From Candidatus Aenigmatarchaeota archaeon (GTDB lineage Archaea > Aenigmatarchaeota > Aenigmatarchaeia > QMZP01): a stretch of DNA of 7,646 nucleotides. Under the pieces are notes generated by a model that worked only from the letters and a program-made list of their open reading frames with translations, made no database searches and was not told where the DNA came from. Shown here in pieces: positions 1-5,258 of the stretch; within the stretch, counting starts at the first letter, position 1, and each line of letters opens with the position of its first letter. The stretch lies in assembly GCA_016202785.1 (NCBI GenBank), contig JACQOC010000110.1, positions 1-7,646 of the forward strand, read 5' to 3'. Both the position numbers and the translations under genes were made by a program.

Positions 1-1
1 C

Positions 2-184
2 GGCTATGCCTTCCAGTTCGAGACCGTTTGGCTGGCCGCGGCGCTGGGGAGGAAAATTGCCGAATTGCCGATCGTTTTCCGGGAAAGGGAGAAAGGCATG
101 TCCAAGCTGTCAGCCGCGGACATCCTTGAATTCGTCTGGACCGTCATGCGCAAAGGGCCAAAGGCTAAAAAGGCGCTGGCATAA
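2..184 (+). CDS. Glycosyltransferase family 2 (dolichol-phosphate mannosyltransferase-like), C-terminal part
   Basis: Only the last 60 codons are in the window; the 5' end lies to the left. The reading starts GYAFQFE, continues to ELPIVFRERE and then KGMSKLS, and ends at TAA (182-184). That order (GYAFQ-E, then a PI-F-R block, then G-SKL) is the C-terminal signature of DPM1-type GT2 enzymes. These transfer mannose or glucose from a nucleotide sugar to a polyprenyl phosphate at the cytoplasmic membrane face, feeding protein or lipid glycosylation. The protein stops about 25 residues after the SKL motif, so it has no C-terminal GtrA-like membrane domain and is the stand-alone soluble type. The sugar and acceptor cannot be told from this fragment. 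taw2 follows 18 nt downstream in the same frame. Confidence 0.82.
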   Translation, partial: GYAFQFETVWLAAALGRKIAELPIVFREREKGMSKLSAADILEFVWTVMRKGPKAKKALA

Positions 185-187
185 AAC
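181..187 (+). promoter_or_regulatory. Possible TATA element for taw2
   Basis: ATAAAAC overlaps the stop codon of the glycosyltransferase and begins 22 nt before the taw2 ATG. No convincing Shine-Dalgarno sequence lies in the 18-nt gap. A leaderless or very short-leader taw2 mRNA is therefore possible. The spacing is a little short for an archaeal TATA box, so cotranscription with the upstream gene is equally possible. Confidence 0.35.
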
Positions 188-202
188 TCTTGTTGGCAGC
201 CC

Positions 203-1060
203 ATGAAACTGGAAAGCTTCCGTGATTTATTGGAAATCTATTTGCGCGGCAAGATGCCAGAGGAAAAATTGGCCTGCTTGCCGTCCGGTTTCCAAAGGGT
301 CGGCGACGTCATCCTTCTGAACCTGCGGCCTGAAGTAATCCCTTACGCCAGCGACATTGCCTTTGCGGTGAAGGAATCGGTTAAGGGTGTCAAGGCCGTC
401 TGCCGGATTGAGGAAATAGAAGGGGAGGCCAGAATGCCCAAGGCAGAGCTCATCCTTGGAAGCGATACAATCACGATACACAAAGAGAACGGCTGCCTGT
501 ACAAGTTGGATGCGGCGCGCATCATGTTCTCGAAGGGCAACCTAGCAGAACGGGGCAAGATGGCAACGCTGGCCAGGTCAGGCGAGGTGGTGGTGGACAT
601 GTTCGCCGGCATCGGCTACTTTTCCTTGCCGATAGCAATCCACGCCAAGCCGAAGGCGGTGTATGCAATTGAGATAAACCCGTTGGCGTTCAGCTACCTG
701 AAGGAAAACATTCGGCTCAACAAGGTCGACGGCAAAGTGCTGCCGATCCTGGGCGACTGCCGGAAAGTGAACCTGGGCGGCATTGCTGACCGGGTGGTGA
801 TGGGCTATTTGCCAGGTACGGCAGCATACCTGCCGGCAGCATTCAAGGCGCTCAAGCCGGCCGGCGGCGTGCTACACTATCACGATACGTACTCAGAAAG
901 CGAGTTATGGGATGCGCCGATAGACGAGTTGGCCAGGCAGGCAGAGCGCAATGGCTTCCGACTCAAACAGGTTTTGGACAAGCGCATCGTCAAGAATTAT
1001 GCGCCCAAAGTTTATCACATTGTGATCGATGCGCAGTTCGAAACGGCTAGGCCTTCCTGA
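203..1060 (+). CDS. taw2: tRNA-Phe wyosine aminocarboxypropyltransferase Taw2 (TYW2 family)
   Basis: Taw2 transfers the 3-amino-3-carboxypropyl group of S-adenosylmethionine to C7 of 4-demethylwyosine (imG-14) at position 37 of tRNA-Phe. This is the second archaeal wyosine step, after Taw1. The 285-aa length fits archaeal family members. Visible features are an N-terminal RVGDVILL segment, KLDAARIMFS at about 101-110, and the Rossmann motif I VVVDMFAGIG (D132 to G138). AIEINP follows for the ribose-binding strand, then DRVVMGYLP (M200-P204) and HYHDT (225-229). The MGYLP/HYHDT pair separates TYW2 from the paralogue Trm5, which has an NLP-type motif there. The ATG at 203 puts the N-terminus where related proteins start. 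The 3' end overlaps the convergent methyltransferase gene by 14 nt. Its presence implies that tRNA-Phe carries a wyosine derivative. Confidence 0.88.
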   Translation: MKLESFRDLLEIYLRGKMPEEKLACLPSGFQRVGDVILLNLRPEVIPYASDIAFAVKESVKGVKAVCRIEEIEGEARMPKAELILGSDTITIHKENGCLYKLDAARIMFSKGNLAERGKMATLARSGEVVVDMFAGIGYFSLPIAIHAKPKAVYAIEINPLAFSYLKENIRLNKVDGKVLPILGDCRKVNLGGIADRVVMGYLPGTAAYLPAAFKALKPAGGVLHYHDTYSESELWDAPIDELARQAERNGFRLKQVLDKRIVKNYAPKVYHIVIDAQFETARPS

Positions 1061-1766
1061 AAACAAAGTAATGCAGGCAGCCGTACTTTTTCAGCGCGTC
1101 GGGAAAATAGCGCTCCACAAACAACGCTAATTTCGTCCAGGCGCCCAATGGATTGTAATTGTTCCAGTTGGGCCGAGCGGCAATGAAAGCGGCGTCAAAC
1201 AGTTCCATGACGTAGCCGGCCTTGCCGAACGCCTTCACCACCTCTTCCTTCTCGTACAGCCTTATCCCTAATTTCTGCTTCTCTATTCCAGCCTTGCGGA
1301 AGCGGAGTTTCTTTCCAGACAGCTTCTCCCGCAGGGCATAGTTGTTGTCATAGACGCTGGCGAACGAGACGATGGCCAGGCTGCCTTGTTTTGAGATGCG
1401 CGCCATTTCAGCCAGGGCCTTGCCCAGGTCGCAGATGTTGAGCGTGGCAAACAGGCAGATGACCGTGTCAAATGCTTGGTTAGCGAACGGCAGCGTTTCC
1501 GCATTGCCCTGCACTAGGCCGGCCAGGCCCCGTTCCTTGCTTTTCTTAAGCATGCCTTCGCTTATGTCGAGGCCGCAGGCCTTGGCCTGCATGCCGGACA
1601 GCAGCTGCAAATGGAAGCCGGTGCCACAGCCCAGATCCAATATCCGGCCTTTGGCGAATTTTTCCAAAAGCCGCTTTTCCCGTTCCCTGATTGCCGCGGT
1701 CGTCGGGCTCTGGTGCCTGGCGTCATAGTTGCTGGAAAGGCGATTGTAGAGCTCGCGGACTGCCAT
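1047..1766 (-). CDS. Class I SAM-dependent methyltransferase, UbiE/Methyltransf_11-like, target unknown
   Basis: A 239-aa protein read from ATG at 1764-1766 to TAG at 1047-1049. It has the N-terminal lead LYNRLSSNYD, motif I ILDLGCGTG (D44-G50), an acidic post-motif-I GLDIS (D67), a motif II-like FDTVICLF region and a C-terminal ALKKYGCLHYFVF. This is a complete Rossmann methyltransferase of the UbiE/Methyltransf_11 type. The methyl acceptor cannot be deduced. It is not fibrillarin despite lying next to nop5. An in-frame ATG at 1782-1784 would add six residues (MRGYIF). I prefer 1766 because the extension looks like AT-rich promoter DNA, but this is not settled. The frame stays open far upstream through the antisense of nop5, which I regard as an artefact. 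The gene is divergent from nop5 and convergent with taw2. Confidence 0.85.
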   Translation of the reverse strand: MAVRELYNRLSSNYDARHQSPTTAAIREREKRLLEKFAKGRILDLGCGTGFHLQLLSGMQAKACGLDISEGMLKKSKERGLAGLVQGNAETLPFANQAFDTVICLFATLNICDLGKALAEMARISKQGSLAIVSFASVYDNNYALREKLSGKKLRFRKAGIEKQKLGIRLYEKEEVVKAFGKAGYVMELFDAAFIAARPNWNNYNPLGAWTKLALFVERYFPDALKKYGCLHYFVFRKA

Positions 1767-1834
1767 AAATATATATCCACGCATAGCTTTGTATGAGCAT
1801 CGGTATTGCGGTGTACGCTTATGAAAGTATATCT
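1765..1834. promoter_or_regulatory. Divergent promoter island between the methyltransferase gene and nop5
   Basis: This AT-rich stretch interrupts otherwise GC-rich DNA. On the plus strand ATAAATATATAT (1765-1776) could be a TATA box for nop5 with a leader of about 20-25 nt. A weaker TTTGTAT (1788-1794) lies at leaderless distance from the nop5 ATG at 1821. On the minus strand GATATAC (complement of about 1827-1833) could serve the methyltransferase gene. The two candidate promoters overlap each other's start regions, so mutual interference is possible. Which element is used cannot be decided from sequence alone. Confidence 0.45.
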
Positions 1835-2813
1835 TATTGACTGCGCCTTGGGAACGTTTGCCGTAGGCGAAGGCGGCCAATTGGTAGGCCAGCAGCTGGC
1901 CGGCCGGACAGGGACAGAACTGGCCAAGCATATCGCAGCGCTGCAGAAGCTTGAGGTTACGCCAGCACGGACGGCTCTTTCCCAAGAGCTCGGGAAAAAA
2001 GGCTACAATATTATACAAGCCAGGCTGGCCGATACTGGGTCTTTCCTGCAGGGTTTCGCACAGCTTGCCGAAATGCTCGGCTCGACGGCAAAAGCCAATG
2101 GCATGGTGAGCGAGGCCTGTTGCCTGTTGGCCCGGGAAGGCCTCAAGGCGCAGGGCAAGGGCAAGATAATCGTGCAGGTCATCGGCATGAAAGACCGGCT
2201 GGAAGAGCACCTCAACATGACCGGCGAGAAGCTGCGCGAATGGTACGGCCTGGCCGACCCGGAAGGCGCAAGGACAGTAAAATCGCACCGCGAACTGGCC
2301 AGACTGGCCCTGGAAAAGGGCATGGCTGGAGCCGGCATGGAATTTGACGCCGGGGATGAGGAAGCGATAAAGGACTTTGCCGCCAGATATTTGGCCAGTT
2401 GCGAGACCGCGGAACGGATTGAGAAATACCTGGAAGCGCTTGCCGCCCAGGAGATGCCGAACGTGGCAACAATTGCCGGCAGCATGCTCGCCTGCCGGCT
2501 GCTGAGCCTGGCCGGAGGGATCGAAAAGCTGGCACGCTCCCCGGTAAGCAGGATCCAGCTGCTGGGCGCGGAAAAGGCCCTGTTCCGGCACATGCGCACC
2601 AACTCCCTGGCACCAAAATACGGCGTGTTGTATGCGCATCCGTTCATCCAGCAATCTTCCTTGGACAAGAAAGGCAAAGTGGCAAGGTTGCTGGCCGCCA
2701 AGATATCGTTGGCGGCAAAGATCGACTTCTTCTCGAAAGAAGATCGGTCGGCGGAACTGAAAAAAGAGCTAGAGGCCAAGTTTGCGGAGCTGGTTAAAGT
2801 TTCGCCGGCCTGA
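1821..2813 (+). CDS. nop5: Nop5 (Nop56/Nop58 family), core protein of box C/D sRNP
   Basis: Nop5 is the scaffold of the archaeal box C/D sRNP. It bridges L7Ae-bound guide RNA and the methyltransferase fibrillarin for 2'-O-methylation of rRNA and tRNA. The 330-aa protein has an N-terminal fibrillarin-binding region, a NOSIC/coiled-coil stretch from about residue 116 containing LREWYGL, and the Nop domain in the C-terminal third. Nop-domain markers are LLSLAGG, LGAEKALFRH (G249 onward), PKYGVLYAHP and GKVARLLAAKISLAAKIDFF. The start MKVYLID at 1821 is preferred over an in-frame TTG at 1806, since an archaeal Nop5 normally begins close to this strand. The protein is slightly shorter than many archaeal Nop5s, mainly in the C-terminal tail. 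In many archaea fibrillarin is the neighbouring gene. Here the neighbours are an unrelated divergent methyltransferase and apgM. Confidence 0.93.
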   Translation: MKVYLIDCALGTFAVGEGGQLVGQQLAGRTGTELAKHIAALQKLEVTPARTALSQELGKKGYNIIQARLADTGSFLQGFAQLAEMLGSTAKANGMVSEACCLLAREGLKAQGKGKIIVQVIGMKDRLEEHLNMTGEKLREWYGLADPEGARTVKSHRELARLALEKGMAGAGMEFDAGDEEAIKDFAARYLASCETAERIEKYLEALAAQEMPNVATIAGSMLACRLLSLAGGIEKLARSPVSRIQLLGAEKALFRHMRTNSLAPKYGVLYAHPFIQQSSLDKKGKVARLLAAKISLAAKIDFFSKEDRSAELKKELEAKFAELVKVSPA

Positions 2814-2863
2814 CATCGTTATTGTTCTTGAATGGTTGCCGCATTTGCCAAGAGCGCCAAGAA

Positions 2864-2872
2864 TTTATAAAT
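2864..2872 (+). promoter_or_regulatory. TATA box of apgM
   Basis: TTTATAAAT lies in the 82-nt gap after nop5 and begins 32 nt before the apgM ATG. This is a near-ideal archaeal TATA element. The spacing predicts transcription starting at or a few nucleotides before the ATG, so a leaderless or near-leaderless mRNA carrying apgM and trmY. Confidence 0.65.
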
Positions 2873-2895
2873 CCTATGGCGCAAATAACCAATCC

Positions 2896-4089
2896 ATGAA
2901 ATACGTCCTCGTGTTACTTGATGGCGGCGGCGACCGGCCGGACGCAAACGGCAATACGCCACTTTCCTTGGCCAACAAGCCAAACATCGACATGCTGGCG
3001 GCCAACGGCATGGTCGGCTTGCTTGACATTGGCTATGGGAAGGATGTTGACTCTGACTTCGGCTTCTTCACTATTCTAGGCTATGCGAAGGATGAGTACC
3101 CGGGCCGCGGCTACCTGGAAGCGTTGGGCGCCAACTTGCAGCCCAAGGATGATGCCATATGCATCCGGGGCAACTTTGCCACGCTGGACGGCAACGGCGT
3201 GCTCATTGACCGGCGGGCCGGAAGGGACAACACTGGCCTGGAAAGCCTGGTAGAAGCGGTAGACGGCATGGAGATTGATGGCATAACGTTCCGCATCGTC
3301 AAGTCAGCCGGGCACCGCGTCGTCATGGTCCTTGAGGACAGGCGGCTTACCGACGGCGTATTGTCGAATGACCCTAGGGTGGTTAATGTCCCGCTGCCAG
3401 AGGTAAAGCCGAAAGACGATGCCGGCAAGTTCACCGCCAGCCTGCTCAACAAGTTCGTGCGCAAGGCGCACCAAGTCCTGCAAAAACATGCGGTCAATGC
3501 CAAGCGCGAATGCCCGGCCAACGTGATCTTGATTAGGAGCGTCGGCAAGAAGCGGCCGGTGCAGAGCTTCCAGGAGCGGTTCGGCCTGACCGGCTGCTGC
3601 ATCGCCGGCATTCCAATAGCTGACGGCGTGGCCCGCTACCTGGGGATGGACGTGATTAAACTGCCCGGCTCGACCGGTTATCCGGACACCAACTGGGACG
3701 CCAAGGTGGCTGCGGCCATAACGGCGCTGGGTAAGTACGACCTGGTCTGGCTGCACATAAACGCCCTGGACATTTTGGCACACGACAAGAAACGGGTTGA
3801 GAAGACCGCTTACGTGAAGAAGATTGACGACGGCATCGGCCGGATCATCAAGGCAGCGGGAAAAGATACGGCCTATATCCTCGTCCCCGACCACAAGACC
3901 GTCAGCCTGCCGGACTTCGGCAAGTATGAGCACGTGGCCGATCCGGTGCCGGTCTGCATTTCCGGGCCGGGCATCAAACCCAACGGCGTCGGCAAGTATG
4001 ACGAACAGTCGGCGGAGCGCGGCTTCAAGCTGGAAAAACATGCATTACTGGGCTTCGTGCTCAGCCTGGCCAGGCATGGTGGCCAATGA
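2896..4089 (+). CDS. apgM: 2,3-bisphosphoglycerate-independent phosphoglycerate mutase, archaeal type
   Basis: Interconverts 3- and 2-phosphoglycerate in glycolysis/gluconeogenesis in the cytoplasm; a member of the alkaline phosphatase superfamily. The 397-aa length is normal for ApgM. All expected metal and nucleophile positions can be traced: D9 in LLDGGGDRP, the candidate nucleophile S53 in DSDFGFF, D292 and H296 in ALDILAHD, D332-H333 in PDHKT, and H346 in EHVADPVP. Further family markers are GRGYLEALGA, RGNFATLD, DRRAGRD and CIAGIP. The ATG at 2896 is chosen because homologues start at this strand and a TATA box sits just upstream; the frame is open upstream to 2782 but would overlap nop5. 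An oddity is that the usual His in the S-D-x-A-H element after the nucleophile is Phe (F57). The stop codon overlaps the trmY start (ATGA). Confidence 0.92.
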   Translation: MKYVLVLLDGGGDRPDANGNTPLSLANKPNIDMLAANGMVGLLDIGYGKDVDSDFGFFTILGYAKDEYPGRGYLEALGANLQPKDDAICIRGNFATLDGNGVLIDRRAGRDNTGLESLVEAVDGMEIDGITFRIVKSAGHRVVMVLEDRRLTDGVLSNDPRVVNVPLPEVKPKDDAGKFTASLLNKFVRKAHQVLQKHAVNAKRECPANVILIRSVGKKRPVQSFQERFGLTGCCIAGIPIADGVARYLGMDVIKLPGSTGYPDTNWDAKVAAAITALGKYDLVWLHINALDILAHDKKRVEKTAYVKKIDDGIGRIIKAAGKDTAYILVPDHKTVSLPDFGKYEHVADPVPVCISGPGIKPNGVGKYDEQSAERGFKLEKHALLGFVLSLARHGGQ

Positions 4090-4634
4090 GGGATTTCATC
4101 GTCATCTGCAGCGCTGCCGGCGACCGCATAAGGCCGCAAGACCCTGGCTTCGGCCGGTTTGACGTCATAGCAAGGTGCGTGAATGCTGCATTATGGACCA
4201 GCCATGGCCTGCGCGATGCGCGCATCTCCTTCTGGCTGGCCAAGGCCGGCAAATGGCTAATTTTTTCGCCGGAGATGCGCAAGGTCAACCCGGACGAAAG
4301 GTCCATACTGCTTTGGATCGGCAAGGTGCTGGCCGGCGGCAATAACCCTGGCATCACTTTGGCCGCTGACGCTTTTGAGCAACGGCTGCAGTCCATGGCG
4401 CCCCGGAAAGCCTACCTGCTTGATGAAAAAGGCACGGCTGTGGCCAAGGTGGAAATCGCCGAAGATGCGGTCTTCATACTTGGCGACCACACCGGCCTGG
4501 AAAAGGAGCACAGGGAAATTATTGAAACGGCCCTCAAGCCGGAAGCGGTTTCGCTGGGCAGGCAGCCGTACCTTTCCAGCCACTGCATCGCTTACCTGAA
4601 CATCGAGCTGGACCACGGGCAAGCGGCCAGATAA
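4086..4634 (+). CDS. trmY: tRNA (pseudouridine(54)-N1)-methyltransferase TrmY (SPOUT, DUF358)
   Basis: TrmY methylates N1 of pseudouridine 54 in the T loop of archaeal tRNAs, giving m1Psi54, the archaeal counterpart of ribothymidine. The 182-aa protein shows family landmarks in order: MRDFIVI at the N-terminus, GRFDVIARCVNAA (from G23), SHGLR-D (39-44), NPDERSI (68-74), the SAM-binding knot VFILGDHTGLE (LGDHTG at 132-137), and SLGRQPYLSSHCI with H166-C167. The compact SPOUT fold with this GDH-G loop is distinctive for TrmY. The start codon overlaps the apgM stop as ATGA, so translation is probably coupled to apgM. That pairs a central-metabolism enzyme with a tRNA modification enzyme, with no obvious biochemical link. 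Confidence 0.92.
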   Translation: MRDFIVICSAAGDRIRPQDPGFGRFDVIARCVNAALWTSHGLRDARISFWLAKAGKWLIFSPEMRKVNPDERSILLWIGKVLAGGNNPGITLAADAFEQRLQSMAPRKAYLLDEKGTAVAKVEIAEDAVFILGDHTGLEKEHREIIETALKPEAVSLGRQPYLSSHCIAYLNIELDHGQAAR

Positions 4635-4640
4635 CTTAAA
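4635..4640 (+). promoter_or_regulatory. Possible TATA element for the membrane protein gene
   Basis: CTTAAA begins 25 nt before the ATG at 4660, in a 25-nt gap that also contains the palindrome GGCCGGCC and an AT-rich TAATATAATA just before the start. The spacing matches other promoters in the window and suggests a leaderless transcript. Read-through from apgM-trmY is also possible. Confidence 0.35.
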
Positions 4641-4659
4641 GGCCGGCCATAATATAATA

Positions 4660-5226
4660 ATGGGCAACCGTTTCTTTGGCCGCCTGCTGAAGTATGAGTG
4701 GCGTTACCATAACATCATCCTCCTTCTGATAAGCGTGGTGCTGGCGTGGAGCATGGTGTCATCAGCTGAATTTGCCGCGCAAGTCGCCAGCCTGGGCAGC
4801 ATGGGCTACATCGGTGCGTTCTTCGCCGGCGCCATGTTCAGCTATGGCCTAACTACGCCACTGTCAATCGCCATCGTAGTGCTGCTGGCCGAGAACCTCA
4901 GCCCGCTGGCGCTGGCCGCCATCGCGGCCTGCGGGGCGGTGATCAGCGACTACATAATATTCCGCTTCGTGCGCGACGGGCTTTCCAAGGAATTCGGCTT
5001 CCTGGTCCATGATTTGCACCTCCACCTGCCACCTTTTCCCAAGCCCAAATGGTGGAAGAAATTCGTGCCGATACTTGCGGGCTTCATCATCGCGTCGCCG
5101 TTGCCGGACGAATTGGCATCAGCCTTGTTCGGCGCCGTCCACTTCAAGACTTCCAAGTTCCTGGTCTATTCCTATTTCTTCAACCTGCTCGGCATCTTTG
5201 TTATCGCTTATCTGAGCGCCGGCTAG
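4660..5226 (+). CDS. Multi-pass membrane protein of unknown function
   Basis: A 188-aa protein I cannot assign to a named family. A basic N-terminus (residues 3-16) is followed by a hydrophobic helix at about 17-36. Further likely membrane segments lie at about 47-64, 66-78, 80-103, 134-152 and 165-187. Between about 105 and 133 there is a polar, His/Pro/Trp-containing loop (HDLHLHLPPFPKP, KWWKK). Charged or polar residues sit in or beside hydrophobic segments: the SDYIIFRF stretch (D97, R102) and the SPLPDEL stretch (P147, P149, D150, E151). This layout is faintly like VTT/DedA-type membrane proteins, which carry conserved acid and Pro/Gly motifs in half-embedded helices, but that is only a suggestion. 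It lies between trmY and the primase gene, 32 nt upstream of the latter. Confidence 0.82.
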   Translation: MGNRFFGRLLKYEWRYHNIILLLISVVLAWSMVSSAEFAAQVASLGSMGYIGAFFAGAMFSYGLTTPLSIAIVVLLAENLSPLALAAIAACGAVISDYIIFRFVRDGLSKEFGFLVHDLHLHLPPFPKPKWWKKFVPILAGFIIASPLPDELASALFGAVHFKTSKFLVYSYFFNLLGIFVIAYLSAG

Positions 5227-5231
5227 GCTTC

Positions 5232-5238
5232 TTTAAAT
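5232..5238 (+). promoter_or_regulatory. TATA element of the primase gene
   Basis: TTTAAAT starts 27 nt before the primase ATG and just after the stop codon of the membrane protein gene. This spacing predicts initiation almost at the ATG. It is one of several similar elements at nearly the same distance from starts in this window. Confidence 0.55.
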
Positions 5239-5240
5239 TC

Positions 5241-5248
5241 AGGAAGGA
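5241..5248 (+). promoter_or_regulatory. Possible Shine-Dalgarno sequence for the primase gene
   Basis: AGGAAGGA lies about 10 nt before the ATG at 5259 and resembles an archaeal ribosome binding site. It would matter only on transcripts entering from the upstream membrane protein gene, because a transcript started from the TATA element at 5232-5238 would begin downstream of it. It is the clearest purine-rich start-proximal motif in the window. Confidence 0.4.
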
Positions 5249-5258
5249 ATAGCTGTGC

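Noticed and set aside
1806..1820. TTG start of nop5 five codons upstream
   Set aside because: The ATG at 1821 gives the standard N-terminal strand, and the extra residues MRCTL add nothing recognisable.
1767..2654. In-frame upstream extension of the minus-strand methyltransferase giving a 535-aa protein
   Set aside because: The extension is purely antisense to nop5, has no domain resemblance, and would carry the methyltransferase start across its own promoter region. The Rossmann protein is complete from 1766.
2782..2895. Longer apgM start at 2782
   Set aside because: It would overlap nop5, contain the TATA box and add residues with no match to the family. MKYVLVLLDGGGD at 2896 is the normal N-terminus.
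4641..4648. GGCCGGCC palindrome before the membrane protein gene as an operator
   Set aside because: GCCGGC-type words are very common throughout this window, so one 8-base palindrome is not evidence for a binding site.
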